Source: Hemicentrotus pulcherrimus
Taxonomy: Eukaryota > Echinodermata > Echinoidea > Camarodonta > Strongylocentrotidae
DNA: 64,000 bases
NCBI GenBank assembly: GCA_003118195.1
Contig: BEXV01000864.1
Location: 16,314 to 80,313, forward strand
Reading direction: 5' to 3'
The notes beneath the pieces were generated by a model, which saw nothing but the letters and a program-made list of their open reading frames with translations, ran no database searches and was not told the origin of the DNA. The position numbers and the translations under genes were made by a program. Positions 27,083 through 40,900 of the stretch are shown here, piece by piece. Within the stretch, counting starts at the first letter, position 1; each line of letters opens with the position of its first letter.

Positions 27083-28422
27083 GGAAGAGTAGAGATAACA
27101 AGAGGGACAGAGAGAGAGACGGGGAGAAGAGAAGAGACAAGGTTATAATCTTGAGTAGTAGAGTGTAGTCACCAGTGTTCGACCTCTTAACCCACTCGGG
27201 ACGATCCTGTCCCGCTGGACCGGTGAAGGGGGGAGCTGCTATCTGCCAAACCTAACACGTTCAGCGGCGCTCAATAGGGCTTTCACACTTTCCCATGTCG
27301 TCTTTGCTACCTACGGGTTTGCACAGGGAATGTAAGGGCAAGACAAGGGAGATCGCAGCCGGCTCCACCGGGCTAAAATAGATGTGACATACCAGCTGTC
27401 AGGTGCCGCGTTACGGGCGTCAACGGGCTGGCCATCGTGCCCGCTCAGCCACACATCCCTAATTACGCTCCCGACACCGCTCCATCGCAGATCAAGCGAG
27501 GATTAACAGAGAGATTAAACGGTGCTTCCCCGTACCCCCCTCATTATCTACCTACACACCCATCCGAGCGGCAATGTGAAACCCGAGAGCTCCCGTTTAG
27601 CAGTTCTCAAACACCGATAGCTAAAGCAAACCCTAAACCCTTCCAAAAAATAACCCCTCATTCGAATCCCGAGTTGTCACAAAAGACGAACCACTCATCT
27701 CCGCATATCGTATTACATTCTTTTCATCGGCTCGCGGTCCAAGCGCCTCTGCAAATCCCGGGAAATTTATTAAGTGTACATCAAAAGGCAATTAACTGTT
27801 AATGTTTTGCCATTATCCGGCATGACAGGACTAAACGTCTGACATTAAGTATACAGAATAACAAGCACCCAGACTGGCGGGGAGATGGACTAAGGATTGA
27901 CTACAATTAGGATTTTCCCTCTTTTTTAGTCTAGGAAACTTTGTTGATTTAAAATGTCAAGAGAGCTTTTTAAAAGTTAATATTTATATAGGTAAAGAGA
28001 CAAATATGAATGGAGTGGCAAATAAATCTAAGAAAAACAGTAAAACCTAGGTACATAAGGGAGAGACGTAAAGATTGGCATAGTCATTAGCTATAAACCT
28101 TATTTCACTTTTCGTCATTATTTTAATGGGACCAACAAATTACATGGGAGAAGTAAAAAAGAAAAAAGTATTTTTCATTATGCATATGTAAATACAAGTT
28201 ATTGATAAAATGTTATCGTGTGTCTTAGCATACGAATAAATGGTTGCGGGGTGGATGTGGATGCGTGTGTGCGTGTGTATTTATCTTGGAGTCTCTCTCA
28301 TTCTCTATATCTCTCTCTTTGTTCTGTTTGTCTTTATATAAAGAAAGACAAAGAACAAGAAAAACGATAACTAATAATGTATACATTGAAGAAGAAAAAT
28401 AGAAGAAGAAAAAGAAAAAGCG

Positions 28423-28459
<37 letters not shown>

Positions 28460-31400
28460 GCGAAACGGAGAGAAATACAGAAGAGGGAATATGCATAGAC
28501 AAGGTCAAGAAAACATCACGTCATCATGCAGGCTTTGAAGCATTATTTTATTAATGGTTTCAAAATGTTGCTTTCCCATAGAGAGACGCAGGTGCAATTT
28601 CTACATTTGCAATCTCCCAGTAATCATAACCGAGTTGTGAAATTTGATTTCCTCTCAAACAGGAGCGGGTCGGCATAATCTGAATTCTCTATATTGAAAG
28701 GTATAGTGACCGCATATCAGTTTCAAACCAGGCTTGGAGCTTAAAATGATGGACAAGGTGTTCACTTCGATCATTGATACATTCAACTTCATTAGAAATA
28801 ACGTCTAACAGCAAAATAATCGCTTAATTTCTTAAAAACCAATGCATGCAAAGCCATTTGCAGATTGAGCCAATCACCACCAATAACACTCTTTTGTTCG
28901 CTTTCTATAAATTTGGTAGCAGCTATGAACAAGAGAAAGAAAAGCCAATTGATAATCTGTATCAAACAAATTATCCCTTCTTAATTTCTTTTCTTTGATA
29001 TAATATATACATACGGACATAATAAATTTGTTTTAGTTTTTTAGGTGGGATTTGTACTAACTTATGGTTCGTGGTAGTTTCATTATGATTTTGCTCTTGT
29101 AGTTTCTCAACCCAAGTGACTGTCCGTGCTACTTTAAGCCTCGGTCACAAATGCCATTACGAACGCCGTACGAACGCCGTACGAACAATAATTTTAAGAC
29201 CATGGAAAAACAGAGGATTCGTACGAACTCATCGTTCGTACGAACCTTTGTGACCGTAGCTTTAAACAAAGAGACCATCAGGTTAAAATTGGACGGATTT
29301 AGTGGCATTTCCAACGACGTAGGTTTTGCGATCTATCGAATGGGATTGTTTTCGGTTTAGTAAGGGTTGGTGGGATTTCTAGTCACTGATATCGATTGTG
29401 ATCCTTTGTTTAAGGTGTATCGTGGACAGGTGTCACCAATACATCTGTTTTGTGCGATGTGTTACTTAAATTTTTCCTCATCAGTCCCACAAACCCTAAA
29501 TGGCGTCATTCAAAGGGTACCAAACTTCATCAAGTATTCAACCAATTACCCTTAAACGAAATGGACATGGTATAGGCTTTTTAAGCTTTCCGAGAGATTT
29601 AAGGTTCTGGGGCGAATCTAACGAAGTCATTGTCATCGCCGGTTGGACTCGGTATTGTGTAGGAGTATTGCTTAATGACTGTATTAAACAATTTGCGTAA
29701 GATCTGACCTTAATCCATCTCCAACCAATAATCTCATTTTCGTCAGCGATCTTGACCATGGGGTAATTCGATTATGCTCGATACCTGTTAAACGCAAACA
29801 GCTAATACAGGAAAGAATATAAATGATATTTGGTAGAATACGCCAAAATGAACTCCACTTCCCCGCTGTATCTTTTAATTCGACCCATTCGTCTCATTCA
29901 AGAAAGAAAAAAATAAGGCGGACAGGCATTTCATCGATGAGAATTAGTACTATTTTGGTAGTGAAATAAATCCCGTAATCTTTTTAATTCGAGCCCGTCC
30001 CGTTTAACAGACTTAAGTGGCATTAACACGGTCGACATGCGAGATCTGATTTGTATCGACGCAATTTGTGTTCGCTTCTTTGCGCGCCTAAATGGTCTGT
30101 ATGTTTAAAGGCACAATACTCGGCACCATGCAACGAGTGTGCGCGCGAAAAGAACCAACAACACGCACGGTCGTACATTCGCATGACTGACGGAGAGAGT
30201 GTATCGAGTCGAGTCTTTGACCAAAAAAAAAAAAAAAGAGCGCGCGCGTCCTTGGACGGTCGAGAAATTGAAATGGAGATAAATCTAGCGATGCGATATG
30301 GGGAGTCATCTCTACCATGCTGGGCTCTCATAAACCCAATTAGCGGTGTTATAAGGGCGACTTACGAGATTAACAATTCTCACGATAGAACTGTTTTTCT
30401 CTCTTTTCCTCCTTCCTTTTTGTCTGGTTTCTAATCTATATACCCCTGCTACGTTCATATCTACGGTAGTAAGTTGGTATAATGATGTTCTGTCAAACGT
30501 AAAGACCTTGTTGATAATGATGATGCAACAGAGAGTTTGAGCAGGATTTGGTGGGAAGACTCATTTGTAAGATTACGTCTGACCTCTTTTTTCCTGGGGT
30601 CTTTGACAGATTTCAGGGCAAGACACGGGGCCTCCATTAGGCTATTGGAATCCAAAAAAAGTAGAGAAGAAGAGGGTGTAGAAAATGCCCCCAGCACGGA
30701 TTATTGCCACGTTCCCTCCCCGGGAGGAGCGGGGGAAAGGCTGATTCATTCCCGCTCTGGCTGGATTGTAACGGGTAAATTTAACACAATTTCAGAATCG
30801 ATACGAAGAAAACACATTGAATGGAGAGAAGTACAAATACTGGTTCAGTGCCACGTGACTCACAATGCTTTTCAAAGTTCGAACAAGCTTTTTTTTTTTT
30901 CGTTCATTATTTAATTAATGGTGATGCTATATGAAGTACAAAATATCAAGTAATCTATCCTTGAAGGCTGACGACGATCGAATGTAATACACTTTGCTAT
31001 AACAAATACATATTGCTATTTAATAATTCCTAAATAATCCTTTTAATTAATCTCAGCCAAACCGTCGAATCTCAATTCGTAATTATGAATATAGACATTG
31101 AGAGAAGAATTTCGAAACTGATATCCATGTGTAAGGTTTTTTTTTTTGCAAAAGACTATTATCATTTTTTTTATTCCTGTTGAATATTTTGAAAAATGGG
31201 TTAGAATCAATAGGATATTATATAATGACAGTAAATAAACGTATCTATGTGAAAATTGTAAATTGTTGTGATAATGTGTTAATACATAGGCCTAGACTAA
31301 GGTGGAAGTTTTTCCGAATGTAAAGGTATTTTCATGAGTTTGTGATGATAGATTACTGTACGAAATATAAAGATCACTTTAAACAAAAATTAGATTTGCG

Positions 31401-31630
31401 ATTTAAACAAAGGTTAATAATTATTAATGTGGAAATGTAAACATTTATTCAAAAATGTATAGTTTCATTGCAAATTGTAGAGATTCACATTAAAAAATAC
31501 GTATTTTCATATGCAATACTAACTAAATTTTGAAACCGTTTGCAGAATGTTTACATTGTGATCATCAATCATTAATAGCTATCTTCCAAAAACAGCTTTA
31601 GTAACTTAATCATGCCTTTCATCTTTTTTT

Positions 31631-31666
<36 letters not shown>

Positions 31667-34600
31667 CGTGTTTCGATTTCGAGCAAATTGCTTCTTAATC
31701 ATTACTTCTGCTTAAAAACGCTTATTCTATTTGACACACAAGAAAACATATAGAACGTGGATGAGCGCTTACAATGCTACTCACATGTCCGTGCTGGTCC
31801 AAGTTGTTGTTGGTCAGCTTGAGCTTGTGGAAGGTGACCACTTGCTTCATCCAGACCGCCCCGGTGGCCGGAGAGTCCGGGTGGATGTAGAGCCGGCTGG
31901 GCATGTGGGGTTCTGCTTTACCGGACACCACCCATTCCGAATTGTGGTACTTGTAGCGGGTGTCGTCCACGGGGACGATGTCCATGAGGAGAATGTACTT
32001 GGCATTCTGCTCCAGCCCCGTGATGCTGCAACGAAAGGTCGGGAACATCCGCCTAGAGAGAGAGAGAGAAAAGGATGAGGGTAGAAGATAAAACCATGAC
32101 CATAAAGATGAAATGTACGATAATGGTAAAAAAATTGCGTTTGGATACCAAACATTTCAGATTAAAAAGAAAGAAAACAAAATTTAAGTAAAATTGAAAC
32201 TATACTGTTCCTCAAGTAACCACACGAGAGTTATTTGTTAAGTAAAGAGGCAACTATATCATTTACATAATAAATGATGACCTAGAAACAAAGCTAATAT
32301 GCTAAGAAAATACCGAGTAAAGACTATATTTTAGCCGAGTCGCATTTGCTTTAGGATATACTAGTTTTGTTGAATAAAGCCATCTCTTCTAAAGAGAAAA
32401 GGGCTCATTTCATTATGAGTGAATTAGAGAAACAATTTTTGATCAAATAAAAATGATTCAGACTATTTTGAGTACAATTATGCCCTCATCGACAAGTTAA
32501 CTCACAGTTCAAGTTAAACAAAATGATACTATATGCTTCATATCAAAGTGCAATACATGGAAATAACTAGCTAATTAAAAACAATTTGTTATCAATGTGT
32601 GTTTTTAAAATGCTTTGATTTGCCGTAATCCGCATCTTACATTTCCCCTATCATCATAGCAATAATATTCTGTACAATATGGGATCGTGTCGTTCCCCCT
32701 GAAGTCTGGTTTAGCACCACTTTCGCACCCTTTTCCTGAAATAAACGCCAAATAAATTGGACCGTCGTTTTACGTCTCAACACCCTGGTATAAGGAGCCC
32801 GGATCCCTCTGAGGATTCGGAAAGTGGTAGACTGGTAGGAACCCCATTTCACCCAGAGTGAGAACTAATGAAAAGCGTGTTAAGGTATGCGTGAGGAATC
32901 AAACGAAGACGCATGAAAATCATCACCAGTCCATTATTTCTAGTTCTATATACCAAATCATCACTGCCACAACTATGATCACCACCACCACCATCAATAC
33001 CACCATCCTCATCATCATCATCATCATCATCTTCTACTTCATCATCCCCTCCAACGGATCATTGTTATAGCCTTGATTATCCTCCGCATCACATCACGCT
33101 GTGATTTTTATATTAAAAGGAGGGCCACTTGATCCGAGTCATGACAACATTTCAAGCTCGACGTGTGGACGTCATTAAAGAGCTGTGACCAAATCTCAGA
33201 ATTTCATTCGTCTTTGACTAGTATTGCAGCGGAGGGGTAAGCAGGAAGAAAGATGGGAGCAGGTTGCATTCTTCCACATAAACACCACCGATTAGCGAAA
33301 CTTGTCGATTTTCATGCTTTCCCTCTAAAACCGTGACGCGTTTTTATGCTTTTCAAGATGGTGTGATCATCATTACTGAGGGATCTATTTCAGACAGAGA
33401 GAGAGAGAGTTGAAGAGTCATGAATTACTGTCATAATGACTTTACCCCTAGGAGCGATAGCTAAATGTGTAGAGGAAACAATGTCAACGATAGTGATGAA
33501 TAGCATATTAATTTCAGAACATTTCACAGGGGAATTTAAGACGAAAAAACCTTCGTGACGACTCTTCGGGGGATCAAACAGTATGTCCATCTAAATACAA
33601 ACCTTTAACAAGACTGCAAGTAGTAATTTAGAGGAAAGCTCGTCGCACTTTGTGTAATACTTTGTTCCAGCCAAAATGTTTTATTCATCTATAATGCTCT
33701 CCCTTTCTTCCTAATGTTAACCCTGTTTCATCTTTCTCTCTCTCTCTCCCCCCCCCCCCCCCTTTCCTCTCCCTCTATCCCTCGCTTTCTTTCATTTACC
33801 CTCTCCCATCGTTTCTTATAACTTCTTCAAGTAAAACAGGTTCAACTTGTTAAGCCGCCCCGCATTTCACCATACCCCTAGAGCCCCACATTAGGTCCAC
33901 GCGTGCCCCCATCGCCCCAAACCTTAGCACGCGCTTACCCCCTCTGTACAAACACGTACCGCTCTCCAGCCCCGACTTGGCGTTTCGTTTAGTTTCGGGC
34001 GCTGTTGCAAGAAAACTTCATTAATAATCTATTTTCTGCGAACAGGGCTCCGCGAGACCCCCCCTTTTTTTTTTTGGAGTATAACGCGTATTGTATAAAT
34101 ATTGTTATTCACAATAATGGCTCGTAGGAGGATTAGTTATAACTGTTGCAAGGGTCAGGGTATTTGTAACAATAGCTTCCGCCAGAATTTGTAAGAGTTT
34201 CGTTCTGAGCGCTGCAAAGTGTTTTTCTACCACATATTTCCTCGTCTGAAGTTAATGACTTCCTAGAGAATAATCCCCTAGCTAGAACGAACGGTTCTTT
34301 GGCAAGATCGGGGGTATTAATATTTTTAATACGCAAATTTGTTTCCCCCTCCGCGGCAGTCAATTTGACCAATTTTTTCTTTACTTCATCATAATGATGC
34401 GCACATTTCTTTAAAAATTCTAAAAGCAAAATGATTTTAAGAATCCGCATTAAAATCTAGTTTTGCCTTTGTCAAAAAATCTTTTATTTCATCGGTTTCC
34501 AATCTTTCTTCATCTTTTTTTCTTTTTAATTTCCCGCTTTCTTAAAAATTCCATCCGTTTCGTATTCATATTTGTTAAATTTATATCTTTTGTTATAATA

Positions 34601-37600
34601 TATAAACCTTTATGAATTTTTTTTTTTTAGAGTGAGATGAAAGTCTGTACGACTTTTTTTGTTATAAGTGAACAAAAAACTGGGTTAAGTGCATGCTATT
34701 CTGAAGCACGCGATGCTGAAAAGTTTGAAAATCCCTCCATCGCACTCCTATTCTAATATAATACCAGAGTGACGGTTATCATTAGTCATATATATCAATG
34801 GTCTGAATTTCACCAAACCAAGGCTCAATGATGAAAAGTAACGATTAGCTTTCTACAACTTCAGCTGGGGGTTTGCGTTGCACTTTGGATAAACAACGAC
34901 CAAAACCAGAATGAACAAAAACATACTCTGATAGATATATTGTTTCGCTTTTTCTTCTTCTTTCCAAGGTGGTTAAATGGATAGTAGGGTTTGTATTATT
35001 TGCGGAGAAGCCAAAATGACGGTCCTCCTTTCCGTTGCTTGTGATACAGGGACTCGATGCCACCTGTCTAGCGGGGTCACTCGACATTCTGCCAACGATT
35101 TTTGCCACGTCTGGGACTAGAGGCAGCTGAAAGACTCCTCTTGCCTTCCTCTCTACATCGGGCTATGGGTGTGAAAATAGCGATCTTTAGCACTCGCTCT
35201 CAGCTCCGGTAAGTTGACTAACGCTGCAGTCAGCGCAACTATTCCCCATTCTATAGCTTTATTTTATTTGATTTTCTTTTATTTGATGGGGAAAAATAGA
35301 GAATCCTATACTTTTTGTTGTTTTGTTGGATTGTGATTTCATCGCGAGATTAAGATTGTGGGGGAATCGAAGAGAAATTATGTAGTTGAAAGAAAGTAAG
35401 AAAGAGAGTGAGAGAGAGGGGGAGGGGACGAGTAAGACAAGAGAGAGAGAAAAGGAGAGAGAGGGAGAGAGAGAGAGCGGGAGAGAGAGAGAGAGAGAGA
35501 GAGAAGAAGAAGAAGAAGAAGAAGAAGAAGAAGAAGAAGAAGAAGAAGAAGAAGAAGGGAGTATAGGGAGGCGAAAAGACGCCAGGGATAGAAGCAGAAA
35601 ATTTGAGCTACAACTGTACAAGCAGGGTATGTTAGTTTAACTCTCATATCCCTGGTACAAGTGAACGAAAAAGATGGGATGGTTACAGAATTAAGAGTAA
35701 GAAAGACAATTTACAGGAGGAATAAGCAAAAAGGTAATTAAGGGAATAGTAAAATATATAGGGGGAGTTTGGAGAAAGACAATGAGGGGAAGATGGACAG
35801 AGAGGCTGAACGAAAGACAGGTTGGCCTAAATGTAAAATCGCATGCAAAGGCAAGAATGAAGAAAGCTTAAGGTAAAGAAAATATGAAGGGGGGGAAAGA
35901 TGGAGAGGGCCAGGAGAGCTGGGAAAGAGACGGACAGAGAGACTCAGACGGATAGAGAGACAGAGAGACAGAGACAGAGATAGTCACAGAGAGAGACAGA
36001 GACAGAGACAGAGACAGAGAAATCAGGGAGAGTTGGGGTAGAGTAGAGAGACGCGTTAAGAGGGTGTGAGATGGTGTTATGACAGATGAAGACATGACAA
36101 TATTGGAACAAGGGACTCGAAATTAACGCACTATTGATCGTGAAATTGGGAAGCATCCATGGGGATTTCAAGAAAAAATAAATCAACCTTTTACTCATTT
36201 TCATCCCATTTTGATATACATATATTTATAATTTCCAAGTATCTATTTTCACTCGAAGTGAACGAAATATTGTGCAATGACCTGTAGCAATTCCACCTTC
36301 ATATTAGAACATCGTATTAAACTGAAGCAGCGGGATGTTTTAACCCTCTTCTCATATCATCTTAATCGAGTTGTTATCTAATATACGATTAACATTTGTA
36401 CATTTAGTTTTTTCATGAATTGAGAAGTATGGAAAAGCATAGGGAAGAGATTTGCATGTTATTTTACATTTCTTTTTTTTATACATGAATAAATAAAAAT
36501 GTTTAATGAATTAGTTGTTTTTTGCATCTTTTTTTGATTGTGAGCATGTGAAAGATAAAAAATTGTAATTGCTTTACCAATAAATTTCTACTTACACGCA
36601 GTGTTAAAAGATTTGCACATTATTTCACAGTTTTCTGCTTGAAATTTAAATGAATAATGATTCCCGCTACCAAAAATTGTTAAATATCTATGCCTTTGTT
36701 TCACAACAGATTGCACCAACATTGCGCTAAAACGTGTCCACTTTAATTGCAAAGTTCTGACCAATAGTTGAAATAATCAAGTATGCATCGTACGAGTATG
36801 TAAATTAATCATTATATTGCTGAAGAACAGGTGAACCTGAATAATCATAATTAGTCATCAAAAGATAAGGTTGGGCGATTGGAAATTAGATCATGACCCA
36901 ACTTTCTATACCCGTATTAAGGTTTAGCTCAATTAAAAAAGAAAGAGTTACTTGAAGGGAAAAGATTCGGACGTTAAACAATCTGTCACTCCATCCTGAC
37001 GTAGTTAAATAAATTTGATGGAGACGCTTCTACGGGGCGGAGTGCAGCACCTCCGAAGGTTGAAGACGAGATGGAACAACTTATTATTTTTCATCTGTTA
37101 ATTCTACAGTCTCCTTTAAATAATGATGTTTTGGGGAGGAGGAGTAATAAAAAAAGATACCCCACTGTTCAGGCCGTCCCCTGCGCAGTTGCTAGCACAG
37201 CAGTGGGCGCCGATTAGGACATCTAGCCTCATGAATTTATGACTTGATCTTAGGCCCGATCTTAGGCGATTACACTTCGAACGGTATAGTGGGAGGGGTA
37301 TCAATTTAACTTGGTTGTTGGGTAAAAAACAGCATGTTACCCCCGTTGTTTGAATTCCCGAGTTAATTACAATTCATTAAATCACCCTCATTTTTGTCAA
37401 ATCAACGAGAATGCCGTCGTAAAGTTTGCTGATTTTATACATAATATACATGATAAACGCTGCAGCGAGGGCTTGCCAACGACGTACGTCCTCGCAGAGA
37501 GTCGGGATCGCGGCCGTAGAACTCCCACAACTCAACAGGGGTCGCTCGACTGAGCTCAAGGCGTATACCTAATAACCAAATTTGATTTTCTCCGCTCCTT

Positions 37601-37867
37601 AACTACCACCAAACTCTCTCCTTTTCCCCCTTTTTTTTGATGAGAAGAGATGTGAAAATTGCCCATAAACTAATCATATCTCATTGTTAGGGCTTCCTAC
37701 TCGGTTATTCATTACTATGCAGCCCCATTCAAGCCAGCCGATAATAAAATTCATTTGGCAGAATATTGGGCATACAGATGACATCAATTTCGTTAAATAA
37801 AATGTAATTTCGGCTTTGTATGTTAACAAGGCTAGCGGATCAATGAATGTATGAGTACAATCACGGC

Positions 37868-37913
<46 letters not shown>

Positions 37914-40900
37914 TTCATTCGACATATTTGCAGACAGAAAAGAAAAGAAAAAATAAATCATTTTGGGCCTGTAAGTAGTATCAGGCACCATATGAGATTA
38001 AACAAGGGGTCCTAATCAAATTACACCCCAGTAATTCTCCCCGCGATTTATGTTAAGACACGTGGTACTGAACCCCCAAAAGGAACCCAGCATATTCTCT
38101 TTTATTTTCTCTGATCACATATTCATTGTCCCCCTTTTAATATAAAGTACTGTCAGTACTTTCCATCTTCCCGCTCTTTATGTTAATACTAGTTGAGATC
38201 GAAGCGACATTATGCCATACAAAATATCTCCGAAGCTTCATGATCTATTGAACATTTTCTTTGTGAGTTAAACAAATTAGATAAAAAACATGAACTTTTG
38301 CTTTAAAAGCAGAGGTGACAAGCGATTCAATTTTGCTGGAAAGAAAAGAGGTACCTGCCATCTTTGAATGGAAACCATTTTAAGGCCCTGTAGACTCGAA
38401 CATGAATCGGGAAAGATCAAAACGTCGCCGTATAAATGAAAGACTAATTCATTTCCCTTCCGTATAGTGACTCCCTATGCCTACGATGCAATCACATAAT
38501 TGGATAACATTGCGGGCATTGTATTGAAACACCACCCCCTCTCCCGTTGCCTTGTAGAATAAGAAGCGCAGCGAAGTCGGACAAGAAGAGGGAAAAATCA
38601 ATCTGATTTAAGAAATTAGACCATTTTACGATCTTCAATTATATCAGGATCATGGAGAAAAAATAGGGCAAGGGTCCATTATCTTATACCCATGCCATGT
38701 TAGACTACAAGCTAGAAACGATTTTTTTTTATTTTAAAAATAAATCAGAAGAGCAACAGCATGCATTATGCCATACGTCTTATACTTTGCCCTTTGTTGG
38801 AAACGGGTTATGTTTCTTTTGTACTTTTTGCTCTCTCCCCGTATTTTGCTATTTATCTATCCACTCTTTCTACTTTAACCTTACTTGAAGTTAATTTCTA
38901 TCTATCGAAACTCTTCCACATGTCTTTTCTTTTTCCTTTCTGAAACTTTAACTGACACGAAAAGGACAGCTGAGTCCTTTGATAGTTTTCCTTCAAAACG
39001 ATTCTAAATAGACTGACTAAAGTGATCCCATAGTTATTGTCTTCATCATTATTATTATCATGTTTTTAAAATACTGTTATTATTATTATTATCATTATCA
39101 TTATTATTATCATCATCATTATTATTCCTATAATCAATATTATCATCGTCATCACCATCATCATCATCATCATCATCATCATCACCATCGCCATCATTGT
39201 CGTCATTGATCAGCACCATTCTATCATCAATATGCAGAAATAAAGAGAGAAAGGAAGTAAGAGAGAGGAAGACAGAGTGACAGAGAGAGAGAAAAGGAGA
39301 GAGAGAGAGAAGGGGAGAGAGAGAGAGAGAGAGAGAGAAAGGGGGAGGAGGAACGGGAGACAGAATGGAGGGTGGGAAAAGAGAAATGGAAATTGTATTG
39401 TCGGAGCTATAAAGAAGAGGAAGGGAGAAAGCAAGAGTGAGCGGGATCGAACTCAGAAAGCGCAACGACCAGCTAGAGGCACTGCGTGTATCTCCATCGC
39501 GTAACCAAACACCGTTATCCTGCTTGTCAGGGATGGGATGACACTCGAAGCTGCCTGCCCTAGCGCGGCCGCACCACCACGTCTGTTTCTAAGCAAACCA
39601 AAATGCCTATTGACTCTGCAGAGGAGACAATTAGCTGTTCATTTAAACTCCTCGTCTGCCATTATTTGTATCCGATCTTGTTACTTTCCCCCCCTAATGT
39701 GGTCGTTCATACAACAGCCCTGAGATTGTTAGTTGTTAATCGCTCTTCAGTTTCACCCCTTAAGATCGATTATGTCCGCTCACGCACCATGAAAGAGAGA
39801 GAGAGAGAGAGAGGTATATAGATGGAGAGAGAGAAAGAGAGAGAGAGGGGTACGCAATGAGAGATAAAGAAAAACGAGAAAGACAGAAAGATAGACAGGG
39901 GGTAAAATCGAGAGAGGGGCAGGGGGAGAGGAGGGGGGCGGTATAAATATTCAGGTGTACTCTTCGCAGAAAGGAAGGTATCCAATTCACGTACATGTTT
40001 ATACATTCAAGAAATCCAGTATATATATTTTAAACTCAGACCAATTTTTTTTTACAGGAAAGTGTTGCTTTTAAACTAACGAAAGAAATAACGAATTCGA
40101 TGAACCAAGCTGAACTGCCAAAGTCAGAATTTAAAAAAACCAAGACGCGATACTGCGGACAACACCAGCCTTTATAGGCATACACGTGTATAATATCCGT
40201 AAAAAGACCACCGCAGTCTGTCATGACGTAGAAACAAAGGAACTTTATTAAAATACAGTCAAACATAAACAAAGCCCTGTAAAAAATGTATTTAACATAG
40301 CAAGGAGACTGGAATTCACTATTATTAAATTGTTTCTATGAGAAGGATGATACCTCAACTCGTAATGCATTTTCTATCCATTTGCTACACTGCCTCGCAA
40401 ACTATTAATGCACTATAAGCATCTCATAGATCTACAACCACTACCACCACCAGCATCGCTGGATCGCATCCCTCTCATCTATCCATCCTCCGAGGTGCTA
40501 TCTTCTCCTTGCTCCTTAATGATACCAAACTTAATTTAAGGGTACGCCGCGGGCAGGATGAGGGTGTCAAATGCATTACGTTCGGGCAAACACAAAAAAG
40601 CTATATACTGAAGTATACAAGATACGAATTTTTATCGTAATTCTCTTTTTCTCCGATGGCAGAAAGAGGATGCAGGGAGGGGAAGGGAGGCAGGCGGAGT
40701 GGACTAAAACGAGAGAAGGGGAGCTGATAGGATAGGTCATTGGCATTAAATCAAGGACTGGTGTACATCATAAGACATTCATTAAAAAAACATGTGGAAA
40801 ATTGTATACATGTCGCAATCTTTCATAAACATGATAAAGACATGCTGCAATAAGGCATTATCCATAAAGGAATTAGGAGAACAGCATAAAGAATAATGTA

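Larger units (their letters stand above)
20822..31784 (-). other. tbx6/16: intron 3 of the T-box gene
   Basis: 10963 nt inside the T-box coding region. Contents: (GT)n/(GA)n at 22397-22444, a long purine-rich tract with (GA)n around 25230-25810 followed by a tRNA-like stretch, (GA)n at 27055-27082 and 28428-28455, a GC-richer island at about 27180-27500, a 123-bp MITE at 29138-29260, and (TC)n at 31637-31664. I see nothing recognisable in 20900-21800 or 22750-25200. Confidence 0.75.

Noticed and set aside
27437..27802. 121-codon plus-strand Pro/His/Ser-rich frame
   Set aside because: It comes from a GC-richer non-coding island on the strand opposite the host gene, with no domain or start context support.
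31731..32078. 115-codon plus-strand frame opposite T-box exon 3
   Set aside because: Antisense shadow of the conserved T-box exon.
34133..34450. 105-codon minus-strand frame with a hydrophobic start and several Cys
   Set aside because: No recognisable domain. The first residues look signal-like only by composition. It is intronic, and chance is the simpler explanation.
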